DNA of 64,000 bases from Ostrinia nubilalis (GCF_963855985.1 NC_087110.1:7803001-7867000), one strand, 5' to 3'; shown: positions 34,238 to 45,178, numbered from the stretch's first letter. Translations and numbers: made by a program. The notes: generated from the letters alone by a model not told the origin.

Positions 34238-35076
34238 AATCAGTAATTAAATTTGGCACTATCCCTTGAATAGTATAACAATTTACAGGCACAATACAAG
34301 AATCACCTAATCACCTCGACGGAAGCTCCCATTAAGGCATTTCGAAGCACTCCATTCTAATCGTTATGATCAAGGTAAGTGGGCTGATTATCGTCTCCCT
34401 TACAATACGCAAACAAACCAAAATCAACCTTAACATTCATCTAATCGACGTCGTTAAAACAAAGCACCCGCTTTCTTCCGTGAAAAATTTAGGATTAACG
34501 GAGTAGCCCCAACCCATGGGGCTATTATATTAATTTCCCCGAAATCAACGAGGCTCGTTGCCCTAACAGCGGGGCTAATCTGAAAACCGATATCGACTTG
34601 TACATTTTTTTCTTCTGTTGCTCATTGGATCATGGTGCATAGCTCAAAGGTCGTAATCAAATCTGTTGTTGTTGTTTGGGCAAAATACGAAAGTGTATCA
34701 AGTTTTGAATAAAGTAAAATTTAAATACTAAAATTAATATTTCATACAAGGCAGATTTCACAAAAAAGATATTGTAAGATTTCGGAATTCTCAACCTTTA
34801 CCAAAATGCATGAGAAATGCATATTTACGTTTATTTCGGCACATATCATTGACATTTTCATGTCTTCCAGGGTAAATGGAGCCAAGAGAGCTCTGATATT
34901 AGTTGTCATATTGTCGTATAAGTAGTTCCTTTAGGTATTTATCAGGCAGGGTAAACGAAAGAGACGTCATGTAGAATCGAATCGAAATCCCATTTCCAGA
35001 ATAGCACCCCAGGATTTGATTAATCAGCTACCTGCGAGCGGCGTGATTTTGAAGTTTACGTACTGATGACTGAGGG
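34238..35076. other. Spacer with a coding-free exon-like interval
   Basis: An acceptor-like TTTACAG (ending 34286) and a strong donor AAG|GTAAGT (34375) bound 88 nt, but all three forward frames contain stops. It could belong to a non-coding RNA or be chance. Confidence 0.2.
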
Positions 35077-35867
35077 CAGGGGCTCCAAACCTTTTAATTA
35101 CTGTGAATACGGACCTTTTCAGGAATTGACATGGGTGATGCATTGATGGTTAAGTGATTAATACCCATCTAAATATAGGTGTTCGTTCGTTTCGTTTTAG
35201 TCAAATAACGTCCACTTCTGGACAAAGGCCTCCCCCAAGGATTTCCACAACGACCGGTCTTGCGCTGATCGCAAAAATAGTGGGTGGGTACAACTGTACA
35301 TTCAGTGAAAAACATTGTGTATACATTCATGATGTTGGTCGATTACTTCCTTATCCGTACTCTTATTAATTATGGCTTATGGCATACCATGAGCCAAAGC
35401 CTTACTACTGGGTACTGACAGTGTTTTTGACTGCGCATTATTTTATTTGTTATTGCTCTTTTGATCTAAAAAAAAAAAAAGTCTATTAGCTTCCACTGCG
35501 TAGTTTCTGCAAAATAATGACCTATGAGTCATCTCATTTCTAAGTAAAACAATGTAAAAGTTTATCAAAATTCGTCCAGTGTTTTTATGTGAAGAAGTAA
35601 TGCACATCCCTACCCAGTATTACGCATGTTTATTATTACTTTGATTTATATCCTTTTTCAACTTTTTTCCTTATTAAAAAATATTAACGATGAGTTTTTT
35701 TCTGAAAGCAACATGCTTATTTTCATGGCAATTTTTTATGCTTACATAAATCACAATAAAGTGACGTGTTAAACAATTTGAACATCAACTGTTTGTGACG
35801 TCGTAGGTCAAAATAAAGACGTAAGCTATGAAATATTAACTTTAAAATAAAAAGTTGGGCACCCCTG
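35077..35867. mobile_element. Candidate hAT-like element remnant
   Basis: CAGGGGCTCCAAACCTTTT at the left is complementary, with mismatches, to AAAAGTTGGGCACCCCTG at the right, as in hAT-type ends. I see no matching 8-bp duplication. An RTE-B copy lies inside. Confidence 0.35.
35181..35271 (-). mobile_element. RTE-B LINE fragment
   Basis: GTTCGTTCGTTTCG tail, GGACAAAGGCCTCCCCCAAG and CGACCGGTCTTGCGCTG are retained. Confidence 0.7.
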
Positions 35868-37730
35868 AGCGGGTCGTAATTAAAAACCAATTAGGGTGTT
35901 TTAAACAGTTTTGGCGGTCGGTTATTTACTTGTTCGTTTTAAATTGATTGTTAAATGTGTTAATTATGGACAAAAAGTTTTTTGAAGAATTTTAAACGAC
36001 TTTCGAGGGATCGGGAGAGTTTAGAATTGATTTATTTGGACGGCTGGAACTTTGTCGCATTTCCTGAACGGATTTGGTAAAAATAAATTTTCAGCAGACC
36101 CGTTTTCCGCAGGTCGCAGTATATTCGCTTAGGACATTAAATTTTGTGTAAGTTTTCGTATTCTTAAGCATTAATTAATAATAATATTTAAAATAATCGA
36201 CAGCCTCAGTTGGGAATTGTTGTACCGCTAAGTTATAGAGAACATGTCAAATCATTATTTTTTTAAATGAAACGTTTTAAACTTTTGTTAAATCTCTGGG
36301 GTAAAAAGCGTAATTGAGCCCTTAGCCCTTGGTTAGAGCTTTAAAATTTTCTTTGTTTTTGGAATTTAAAACAGGAAAATAGAGTTCTAAATAATTTATT
36401 ATCTATACCGTTGGCCGTGTAAATGGTATAAATTAAAAATTATGTACAAACAAGGTCACGTGCGTTTGCTAGTGTTACCACAGAATAATAATGTGTTACT
36501 ACAGCCTAGTTCACAAATAGATAGAGACCGGACACGTCATTAATTTCAGTTGACGTAACAAATGACGCGTCATGTCACTAATAGGGTCGCATTGTCTTCA
36601 TTAAGATTAAGATGTGGTCATTTTTTGTAACAAAGCGTTACGTTGGAACAAATGGGAAATGGGCCTTATCGCACATTGAGAACGTAGTATTGTGCACTCT
36701 GCTTTCTTTTGTCTAAAGTTCTTATAAAACTTTATTCCCATACTCTTCGAAGATACAGCATGGAGGAACCTTTGAGAATTGTTTGCTATAAACTACGAGA
36801 ATCACTAAAAAGTATAAAACAAAGTCGACTTCCTGTCTGTCTGTCCCTATGTAGTATGCTTAAATCTTTAAAACTACGCAACGGATTTTGATGCGGTTTT
36901 TTTAATACATAGAGTGATTCAAGAGGAAGATGGGGGGGGGGGGTTTGCTAGTATCACATTTAAAAACTATTCAGAAACATTTTTCCAGACATGGAGTGTA
37001 TGCTTTGGTTAGCATTCATTAATTTTTGTTACAATTTGATTTCTTCTTATTGAAAAATCGATTGAAATGTAACATAACATTTTGCACTCGATATATCTTA
37101 TTTGGCACTGAATCCGTTTTTTCCTTCTTTTTTACCTGTACAATAATTATTTTGTATCTAAACTAATGGTCGCAAATAAAATTGATTTGATATTGAAAGA
37201 AAAAAAAAACTAACCATCCGTTCCGTCACCCTTTCTTTTCACAGTCAGATGTTATTAGGTGATAATATATGACACCCAGTGACACAAGCTTGTTATTTCT
37301 TGCGTGCGACCAGCTAACTTTGACCCTTGAAACTTTTTCAACCCGTCCCGAGGCGCCAAATGTTTTTACAAACAGTGCTGGGGCAAGTCGATAGTGTCGT
37401 ATCGATAAATCATTGCCGAAAGCAACTTCAGATGTCCACAGATTGGTTAATTTGTTAAAAAAATCTCGGAGACATAGTTAGTGTCCACCTATGCCAGTGG
37501 ATTTTAAGTTTGAGACCTAGTGGCAAGTTGGTTTTAGAAAAGTTGAAGACAGAAGGTTGGGTCTTTAACTCCGTGATCAAGGACTTTAAAACAACACAGT
37601 CTCAGGTTTGGTGTCCAAACTAAGCAACTTCCGAAGGCTGTCATGGTCGATCTTCCCGATTACAGCTACTAATTAATTACTTGCATTAGTCATTATTAAA
37701 TTTTAAATTAACCATTTTTTACGACAATGG
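35868..37730. other. Spacer with a Helitron-like fragment
   Basis: At about 36795-36930, AAAGTATAAAACAAAGTCG and CGCAACGGATTTTGATGCGG match the 5' half of the Helitron type seen at 46591-46732, with no CTAG end. A G-run lies at 36932-36944. No gene is supported. Confidence 0.4.
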
Positions 37731-37879
37731 CACATCCACCCACAAGGTGGACCGATGACATCCTAAAGGTTGGCGCTGGACGCAGGCCGCTACCAATCCA
37801 TCAACATTGAAGACTTTGGGGGAGGTCTGTGTTCAGCAGTGAACGTTCTATGGCTGAAATATGATGATGATGAAGATAA
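37731..37879 (+). mobile_element. RTE-A LINE 3' end
   Basis: CCACCCACAAGGTGGACCGA to a GATGATGATGAAG tail, with an internal deletion after CCTAAAGGT. Confidence 0.75.
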
Positions 37880-37942
37880 TGGACCCAATGATTTCAATGA
37901 CGATTCCACTAAACAATTTGTCTGGACGTCCCTACGAGTAGA

Positions 37943-38293
37943 GTGAAACATGTCTTGGCGGGCAGAATAAAGTTGTCGCGCCCCCAGTATTGGAAAAGTC
38001 GCGAAGTTTCCGCGAAAATCTGCGGAAAATTGGCCGCGACGAGGGCGAACTTTAGTCTGGGCGGCGCATACGAATGGAGTTTAAAATATGTGACACGGCA
38101 GTGGGTGGGCCAAGTTGGGCAGCAGAGAAATCGATTTTGTTTTTACACAAGTAATCTCAGTCTTGATGTATTCTATTTTGTAATAATGGGTGCGACAATT
38201 TGCATGGGACTCTTGATCGCAATATTTTCTAACCAGCTACGTGATCTACCTACAGAGCTTGCCCAAAAGATGCTTTATTTACTCGTATCTTAA
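37943..38293 (+). CDS. Unrecognised 116-codon open frame
   Basis: It includes AKICGKLAATRANFSLGGAY and a hydrophobic FYFVIMGATICMGLLIAIF segment that could span a membrane. The frame is richer in GC than its surroundings and matches no repeat in this window. No splice sites or domain support it. It may be chance. Confidence 0.15.
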   Translation: MKHVLAGRIKLSRPQYWKSREVSAKICGKLAATRANFSLGGAYEWSLKYVTRQWVGQVGQQRNRFCFYTSNLSLDVFYFVIMGATICMGLLIAIFSNQLRDLPTELAQKMLYLLVS

Positions 38294-38360
38294 AGGCTTT
38301 GTACATAATAAATAATTTAAATTATTTTTTGTAGTAAATTTTGCCTGCATTTAAATACTA

Positions 38361-38478
38361 TTCGTTGATTTCAGCCGAATGACATTCACTGCTAGACAAA
38401 GGCCTCCCCCAAGGATTTCCACAAAGACCAGTTCTGCGCCGCCCGCATCCAGGCACTTCCCGCGACCTTTACCAGATC
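38361..38478 (-). mobile_element. RTE-B LINE fragment
   Basis: GACAAAGGCCTCCCCCAAGG and GCCGCCCGCATCCAGGCACT are diagnostic. The tail is reduced to TTCGTTGATT. Confidence 0.7.
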
Positions 38479-39008
38479 ATTTATTTCATCAGATCATTAT
38501 TTTAAGTACGACCTCTTTTACAAATACAGTCCCTCAATTAATCATAAAAATAAAAATGTTCGCAGCAAGTAAAACTTTGGCTTTTATCGTTACACTAAAA
38601 AGTAAAGTTTTATCGACATTTTAAAAAATATTTTCAAGCTGTTAGTGCTTTCAACAAAAGCCTCTTACCGTATTCGGTAGCGCTTTATTCAGCGAAGGTT
38701 TAAATAGTTTTATTTAATTTTTATTTCAGTACTTAAATATGATTGACATTTGCAAATAACTAAATGTCTGTATTGCAGAACGTAGCTCAAAATATGATTC
38801 AATTTAAAGTATAAAATACAGCTTCTGTTTTCTTTAATTTAAAAGTTAACAATAAAAGTTACTGTGCATTGAACACTACTTAAGTGACGTTTATTTATGT
38901 AAATGTAATTTGGAACAAGCGTTCAACATGCGTGTAATTTATGATGTTAAGTATTCGCGTTACAATGAAAAATAAAGAATCTTGAGCCATCAGTTTGCTT
39001 GTAGCCCC

Positions 39009-39190
39009 TATTCCCACCTCTCTTTTCCACCATTGCAACTCCTGTGTAGCCAGGATCTACAACTTGACCACCAATAAAAACCCAACCACTAAAGGTTCAA
39101 GTTTCTCGAGGAGGAAGGTTAAACTGTCATTAGATCCTCAACGAAATTAATCAGAAGAACGTTGAAGGAGTTCGAAGTTATGGTTCAACC
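39009..39190 (-). repeat. Interspersed repeat R, long copy
   Basis: The fullest copy together with 3652-3823: it includes CTGTCATTAGATCCTCAACG and the GAACGTTGAAGGAGTTCG end. Confidence 0.65.
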
Positions 39191-40277
39191 ACACCAACGC
39201 GTGTAGATCGCCATTGATGGGGCGATCAAAGGCCAATGGCAGGTCGCACGACCCATGACAGCGACCTGTCATTTTTCCCTATGATCGCGTCGGCGATAGC
39301 GATCTGCACGCGTTGGTGTGGTTGGATCATTAAGGTTCCGCCACGGCTGTAGCAGTAAAATAAATGGCTGTTGTGTACCAGAATCTCTAACAGAGATTTG
39401 ATGGAATCGCGTTGTGTAATAGACCCACACTTTTTACCCAAACTTATTTACTTTTCACCGTCCGATACACGTGACTCCAATCAACATACAATGTCCGTAA
39501 TGTCCCCAAACCCGTTCAATAGCCGGGGCAAGTCCGATATATTTCCGCCGCTTTTTGCCCCGGAATGGGCAACGCTGTTAGCGGTGACTGCGGGCGCATA
39601 CTAATACTGGTTCGGTTTTGAAATTTAGAGCTGGAATCTTTGTAGTTTGAATTTGAAGGGAACAGCGGCATATCGGGGTAAACACGGAGGCTCGTTTTAC
39701 AGGGGCAATAGGGGCTATTATGGAACACAGATGTTCGTTTTTAGATGACACTAAATTGTAATAGCAACGATCGTTAAATAATATGATTAGGTATTTGTTT
39801 ATTACACTATGAAGCAGCTCTATGACATTGCTAGCAGAGATTTGTAACTTTTTGCTTATGAAAACTAACACATCTCTCGTATATCTTTTTATCAAAATAA
39901 GTACTAAGTATGCACAAATGAATAACATAAAAAGTTATTTTGTTATTCATTAATTTCTAATTATTGTAGCTTAACCTGTTTTAAGCTGACATGATTGCTG
40001 CCTCTATGATTTTAACGAATGTCCAAAAACTACTTCAGTGCTATATCTTTGTGGGTCATTACTTTCGTATTTATTCAGCGAGTGAATGAGTCACCTTTCG
40101 CTTTATGCAAGTATATTTCGCAATCAGTGCAAATAAGCACACAGAGCCATTCCATTCATTAAAATATTAGTCATTTGCTCAATGGTTAGGTAAACAACTC
40201 ACATAAATGATGATTTGCTGGATGCTTATTTAATGCTTATGTACGTATTTACTAATGTATTCTTCAGCATAAATAAC
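39191..40277. other. Spacer, no supported gene
   Basis: The inverted pair CACACCAACGCGTG...CACGCGTTGGTGTG (39191-39322) encloses about 100 bp and may be a small MITE. Frames on both strands here overlap each other and have no domain. Confidence 0.35.
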
Positions 40278-40480
40278 ATTTCAGCCACAGAACATCCACT
40301 GCTGAACATAGGCCTCTCCCAATGATTTTCAGATTGGTGTCGGCCTGCTTCCAGCGCCTTCCTTCTAACTTTATTAGGTCGTCTGTCCACCTACGCTGCG
40401 TTGACCTTGACAGAACCTTGCTGCTCCATCGGCCGTTAGTTCTACTAGCTTTGTGCCTTGCCATTGCCATTGAACGCCGT
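40278..40480 (-). mobile_element. RTE-A LINE 3' end
   Basis: CATTTCAGCCACAGAACATC to GCTGCTCCATCGGCCGTTAG and beyond. The 185-codon minus-strand frame at 40264-40821 fuses this piece with MITE-2 by chance. Confidence 0.75.
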
Positions 40481-40577
40481 GTTATTGCCACAATATTGCG
40501 AAAAGAAGTATGTACAAGCGTTAGGTTTGCATTGACTCGGAAATCCAAGAAAATAATCGTCATCATCAGTCCATTTA

Positions 40578-40720
40578 CGCCCGTATTAACAAACGAATCT
40601 TGCTTAAGTGAAGCAGCAAATGGAACCACAGTGTTGAATACACATCTGTGATTGTTCGTGTGTAATCCTGTGCATCCAGGCGCATTGTGAGACCTCATAG
40701 TAATGTTTGTGAATACGACG
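40578..40720. mobile_element. MITE-2 family copy
   Basis: CGCCCGTATTAACAAACGAA at the left and TTTGTGAATACGACG at the right; diverged at both ends. Confidence 0.65.
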
Positions 40721-41058
40721 TTAGTCTTCACTGTAGAATCACGATTCTCTCTCTCTCTTATGAGCATTTTTTTAATAATTTCGCCAACTTTTATAAAAGT
40801 TGAAGATCTTTTCTTTTCCAACTAGCTTCTATTCCACCCACGAGTCGACATAACCTGTGCACTGGTTCACTAGATTAGATACCGTTTTGCACTTTGCGGT
40901 TTTTAAATTCTGTCCGCGTGAACACGAACTAAAATGTTCGACCACTGCTAGGGACCAATCGAATTGTATCCGTACTTTTATGGTAGCAGGAGACTACACA
41001 AGCGTTAAATCGAATTAAAATTAAGAAATCTTAAAAACAGCTAGACAAACTTATAAAT

Positions 41059-41198
41059 TCATCATCATCATTTTAGCCACAGGACGTCCACTGCTGAACA
41101 TAGGCCTCCCCCAATGTTTTACACAATGGCCGGTTGGTAGCGGCCTGCATCCAGCGCCTTCCTGCTACCTTTATGAGGTCGTCGGTCCACCTTGTGGA
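41059..41198 (-). mobile_element. RTE-A LINE 3' end
   Basis: ATCATCATCATTTTAGCCAC to GTCCACCTTGTGG. ATAAATT on both sides is a probable target duplication. A 40-bp plus-strand RTE-A scrap lies at 41283-41322. Confidence 0.8.
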
Positions 41199-41322
41199 TA
41201 AATTATATAGCTTTGATTATCTGTTTTTAGGATTTCTCGTTAAACAAGTAATTTAATTTCAGTAAGATGGCTTTCTTTCAAGTCGGACAGATGACCACAT
41301 AAAATTAGCAGAGAGGCGCTGG

Positions 41323-41932
41323 CTTGCTAACTTTTTCTATTTAGATTTAAGATCTCCAAGAAAAGTATTAGTATTTTTCGTCGGATACATACATTAATAG
41401 AGGAACATAAGAACAAAGGGCTTTAAGAGGAATCAATAAGACTTTCAATATTTATTTACAGTAACTAGAGAAATATTTTCATCCAAAAATAGATAACAAA
41501 TAACTGCCTTCCAAGGCTAACGGTAATTATAACCTACTTTGTATTGTTAAAAAAGTCTAAACAGGATCATTAGATACGGATGTAGAATATAAAGCCAACC
41601 AATATAACTTGAGCTCAGCACTGTATACTCTTTTTGTACAGTTACTTTACAATTTCTATGCTATTTAGAGACGTGGCGGATCAAGTAATTGTGGACGGCC
41701 CTACCTTTAGAGTTGAGGAAATTTCCCCGAGTTTTAATTTCGCTTGAAATGCGTAAACACAAAAGAGCGCTCATTGTTTACAAAAGAAAGGCTGAAACAA
41801 ATTAGAAAGGACTACGCTAGTTGTAGGTAGCCCATTTGGTAATGAGTTTTGAAGAGTTAATACTTGATAAGCTCTATGCCACCAAACAACAACTATGTAT
41901 TATAAAACCAAGAATTGAAGATCGTTGGGAAC
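41323..41932. other. Spacer, no gene seen
   Basis: AT-rich sequence with no supported feature. Confidence 0.35.
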
Positions 41933-41940
41933 AGTAAAAT

Positions 41941-42066
41941 CATCATCATCATCATTTCAGCCGACGTCCACTGCTGAACATAGGCCTCCCCCAATGATTT
42001 CCACAATGGCCGGTTGGTGGCGGCCTGCATCCGTGGGTTGACGTTGCGCTTTCCGGTACGTGGAAA
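41941..42066 (-). mobile_element. RTE-A LINE with internal deletion
   Basis: Flanked by AGTAAAAT at 41933-41940 and 42067-42074. The interior jumps from GGCCTGCATCC to GTGGGTTGACG, losing about 50 bp seen in other copies. Confidence 0.8.
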
Positions 42067-42261
42067 AGTAAAATAATTTGAACAAATTAGGTTATTAATT
42101 TGACATTATGTTTAGAGTAATGAAAACACTGGTAAGCCACTTAAGCCAGTGTATCGTATAATTTTTGTCGACTAATCCATGAAATAATATTTTCCCCTGT
42201 AGTTTTTATAAATATTTATCTATACCTATAACATTAATGTACACCTTAATATTTAAAGTCT

Positions 42262-42472
42262 TCAATATTCATCAAAATCTACAGGTTTTGTGAATTTCTT
42301 CAATGTTCTTTCAGTCGGTTTAGTTTTTCTTGAAGGATCAATCGGAGTGAAGGACATACTATCATTTTTGTCCTCGAATTTTTGTATAGATATTTCAGTT
42401 TCGTTCATAGGAAAAGTTTCATTGTAGCCTATTATATCGGTTCTTCGTCCAGATAATACGCAAGGTCCGTAC
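42262..42472 (-). CDS. Kazal gene exon 3 (last cysteine and tail)
   Basis: Acceptor TTATTTTTTAG, then one base that completes Met76, then YGPCVLSGRR and on to KPVDFDEY and TGA at 42262. The frame is open for all 69 codons. No AATAAA is seen in the next 180 bp; the variant TATAAA lies at 42205-42210. Confidence 0.9.
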
Positions 42473-44018
42473 CTAAAAAATAAGGAAATTGATTTCTTTA
42501 ATCATAAAAAAATGTTATTTATCCAGATAGTAAAGGTCACTTTACAATAACATAACATGATAATCAGTTCCAAATTACTCTAAAGTAATCGACAACCGAA
42601 TTCTACAATTAAGGATCCCCATAGACTAAATTACATACTTTTATCGGCTGATAGTTTGGTCGACCTCCATTAAGTAAAAAGTTTCATAAATTGAACTAGA
42701 AGTACATAATTATGTAGGTATATTGAATATTATTATAATATGCAATAAACTTCATTTTGTGCTTTAAGTCAGTGTATAGTCAGCAGTGCAGTGCGACGTG
42801 AATGTAACGTGGGTAAAACGTAAGAGCGACGTGAAAAAATCGTCACTACAAGTCATTATCATCATCATTTTAGCTATAGGACGTCCACTGCTGAACACAG
42901 ACTTCCCCCAATGATTTCCACAATAGCTGGTTGGTGGCGGCCTGCATCCAGCGCCTTCTTGCTACCTTTATGATGTCGCCGGCCTACTTTGTGGGTGAAC
43001 GTCCTACGACGCTGTGCTTTCTAGTACGTGGGCCTCCACTCTAGAACCTTGCTGCCACATTAGCCGTCAGTTCTGCGTATTATGTGCCCTGCCCATTGCC
43101 ACTTCAGCTTGCTAATTCGTTGGCACTACGAATAACTATGTCTACTGTATTCCAGTACTTACTTACTTACATGAAAATTTTAGGTCTAGCTTCAGGTGGT
43201 GCTAAAAATGCGTAGCAGTTCATTTTACAAATATTTATGTACGTTCTATTGTCAGTTCCACATACCGGTGCGTACAAGCGCTCGCACTCGCCACAGTTCT
43301 GGTCTTCCAAATATGGCAGATCGTCCAGTAAATAATGTTGATGTGCAGGAGGTATTAGGGCCAATAATACTGAAAAAGTAATGGATAACTATAATAATAA
43401 CAAACGGATTAGCAAGCTGAAGTGGCAATGGGCGGGCACATGGTATGCAGAACTGACGGCCGATGGGGCAGCAAGGTTCTGGAGCGGAGGCCGCGTACCG
43501 GAAAACGCAGTGTGGGACGTCCACACCACAAAGTGGACCGTCGATATCATAAAGGTAGCAGGAAGGCGCTGGACTCAGGCCGCTATCAATCGATCAATAT
43601 GGGAAAAATTGGGGGAGGCCTATTTTCAGCAGTGGACGTCCTATGGCTGAAATGATGATGATGATTATGATGAATGGATAATTCTTCAGTGGGAAGGTTG
43701 TGGCCAGCATGGGGAGGCCAATCCTCCGTTTGTCTCTGGAGTGGGTAGTCTAATACAGGTAATTTTAAGAGGAATAAGTCAATATCGTTCATCACCACCA
43801 ATTCAGCTACAGGACGTCCGCTGCTGAACATAGGCCTCCGCCAATGTTTTCCAGATTATCTAGTTGCGCGTCCTTCATCCAGTGCGTTACCGCAAACTAC
43901 ATAAGGTCATCTGTCCACCTTGTGATCTGTAAAGGTCAATATAATTAATTAAAGTATACAGAAAATATGATGAAGAAAAACTATACTTACTCAATGCGAA
44001 CATTATTATTTTCTTCAT
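42262..44018 (-). CDS. Secreted Kazal-type protease inhibitor, three exons
   Basis: Coding exons are 43991-44018, 43171-43369 and 42262-42472 (join, minus strand), giving 145 residues and a TGA stop. Introns of 621 and 698 bp have GT-AG ends, and the phases match at both junctions. Residues 1-18 form a signal peptide (MKKIIMFALILLALIPPA). The Kazal domain has cysteines 35, 38, 46, 57, 61 and 80, with C-x7-C-x10-C-x3-C spacing and the core APVCGTDNRTYINIC, including the conserved Tyr53. By family convention the P1 residue is Arg40, so a trypsin-like protease is the probable target. The final cysteine sits in YGPC and comes from the last exon. The 65-residue tail after Cys80 is unusually long and holds sequons at N93, N99 and N112. 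The reading is firm; the target protease is inference. Confidence 0.92.
42854..43126 (-). mobile_element. RTE-A LINE in Kazal intron 2
   Basis: A long copy from ATCATCATCATTTTAGC to CTTCAGCTTGCTAATTCGTT, in the same orientation as the gene. It fills about 40 percent of the 698-bp intron. CACTACAAGTCA before it and CACTACGAATAA near its end look like a decayed target duplication. Confidence 0.8.
43171..43369 (-). CDS. Kazal gene exon 2 (main Kazal exon)
   Basis: 199 nt between acceptor CTTTTTCAG (AG at 43370-43371) and donor CAT|GTAAGTAAGT (GT at 43169-43170). It encodes five of the six Kazal cysteines. RTE copies lie about 20 bp upstream and about 45 bp downstream, in opposite orientations. 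Confidence 0.92.
43389..43672 (+). mobile_element. RTE-A LINE in Kazal intron 1, antisense
   Basis: It runs from AACGGATTAGCAAGCTGAAG to a GATGATGATGATTATGATG tail and is flanked by AATGGATAA at 43380-43388 and 43673-43681. It is opposite in orientation to the gene. Its insertion point is about 20 nt upstream of the exon 2 acceptor. Confidence 0.85.
43790..43924 (-). mobile_element. RTE-A LINE, second copy in Kazal intron 1
   Basis: ATCACCACCAATTCAGCTAC to CTGTCCACCTTGTG, in sense orientation to the gene and about 70 bp from exon 1. Confidence 0.75.
43991..44018 (-). CDS. Kazal gene exon 1 (start and signal peptide)
   Basis: 28 nt: nine codons from ATG at 44018 plus one base, ending TTGA|GTAAGTATAG, a strong donor. 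The split codon joins to ATA (Ile10). The start has T at -3, a weak context. Two out-of-frame ATGs lie just upstream at 44028 and 44044. ATG 44018 is chosen because only it gives a signal peptide leading into the Kazal frame. Confidence 0.85.
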
Positions 44019-44180
44019 AAAATCTCATTACGGTGAAAAGTCATTAAGTTTATGCTGAGTACCGTAATTGAGTTTTATGAAGAATCGAAATCACATTCTT
44101 CACAGTTAATTACTGTAATTATTTCTCTTGACTTTTAAGGTTAATACTTCTATTATGATTATGTCGTCTAATATTTTCAG

Positions 44181-44327
44181 TTCATTCGTTCGTTCGTTCG
44201 TTTCAGCCGAAAGACATCCACTGCTGGACAAAGACCTCCCCCAAGGATTTCCACGAAGACCGATCCTGCGCCGCTCGCATCCAGGCACCTCCCGCGACCT
44301 TCACCAGATCGTCAGTCCACCTAGTAC
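44181..44327 (-). mobile_element. RTE-B LINE upstream of the Kazal gene
   Basis: Tail of repeated TTCG, then GGACAAAGACCTCCCCCAAG and GCGACCTTCACCAGATCGTC. It lies about 160 bp upstream of the start codon, so any promoter is confined to, or interrupted by, this region. Confidence 0.8.
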
Positions 44328-44479
44328 ATTACTATAAAAACTACCAACCAAAATTGTTTTGAACGAGATCTAGTAAGTAGTTTTTTTTAATACCTCGTAA
44401 ATCGTAAACCGCTTAATACCGCGTAATCTTTCATACTAATAACTTAAATAAAAAATAATAATTTTAATTTCATAAATCA

Positions 44480-44527
44480 ATGGTACGGAACCCTCGGTGC
44501 GCGAGTCCGACTCGCACTTGGCCGGTT
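44480..44527 (+). repeat. Short dispersed repeat
   Basis: GGTACGGAACCCTCGGTGCG and GAGTCCGACTCGCACTTGGC recur in decayed form at 6641-6685. It is probably the end of a dispersed element. Confidence 0.4.
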
Positions 44528-45097
44528 TTTTATAAAAAACACGTCACTCTAAGTCAGCATAATTTAAACCCTATTGTTTCGGGAAATGCTAAAAATATCC
44601 AGCAAGTTTGTGTGAAAGAAACCACTCTACATACTCGACTATATTTAGGTTTCGACACGTCACTAATTTCATACCAAAATGCTGGGTTAAGCAATATATC
44701 TGTGTGAAAATGTGGAACCACCTTACATCTATATTAGTAGCATGCCATAATTAATACTAATTCAATTAAACCCAGGATGTGACCCGTGACGACATTGTCT
44801 CAATAACTGTCAACGTGCCCCGAACCACGGAAGTGAGATAACATCCAATATCTAGCTGAATAACATCGTAATTAAGATGTTTAATGTGTTAATTTGTGAA
44901 TGGATGGATTAATTATGTTGTAATTACAATATTGTTCAATTGGTAGAAAATTTGGTCTTGTAAATAGAGCATTTGGGCTAAGATTCAATTTTGTGTTTTA
45001 ATCTTGTATCAATGTAGGTGAGAAGCGTATAAAAACATAGCAAGACGACTACGCAGCTACGATATTAAATCTGTCATGAATGTTGTCTGTCTCTGTT
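44528..45097. other. Spacer, no gene seen
   Basis: No supported feature; the overlapping 75-codon frame starts inside the short repeat. Confidence 0.35.
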
Positions 45098-45178
45098 TAG
45101 ATAAATAATAAATAATAAATAAATATCCTTAGACATTTTACACTGCGCTTCTAGTCCCAAACTAAGCAAAGCCACAGA
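45098..45178 (-). mobile_element. SINE tail fragment
   Basis: On the minus strand it reads TTTGCTTAGTTTGGGACTAG and GCGCAGTGTAAAATGTC, then ATTTATT repeats. This matches the tail of 53180-53430. Confidence 0.65.

Noticed and set aside
34287..34374. Possible coding exon before a strong GTAAGT donor
   Set aside because: All three forward frames have stops.
40264..40821. 185-codon minus-strand frame
   Set aside because: It is a chance fusion of MITE-2 and an RTE-A 3' end.
43381..43655. Two plus-strand frames of 89 and 77 codons
   Set aside because: They are the RTE-A insertion in Kazal intron 1, already inactive and 5'-truncated.
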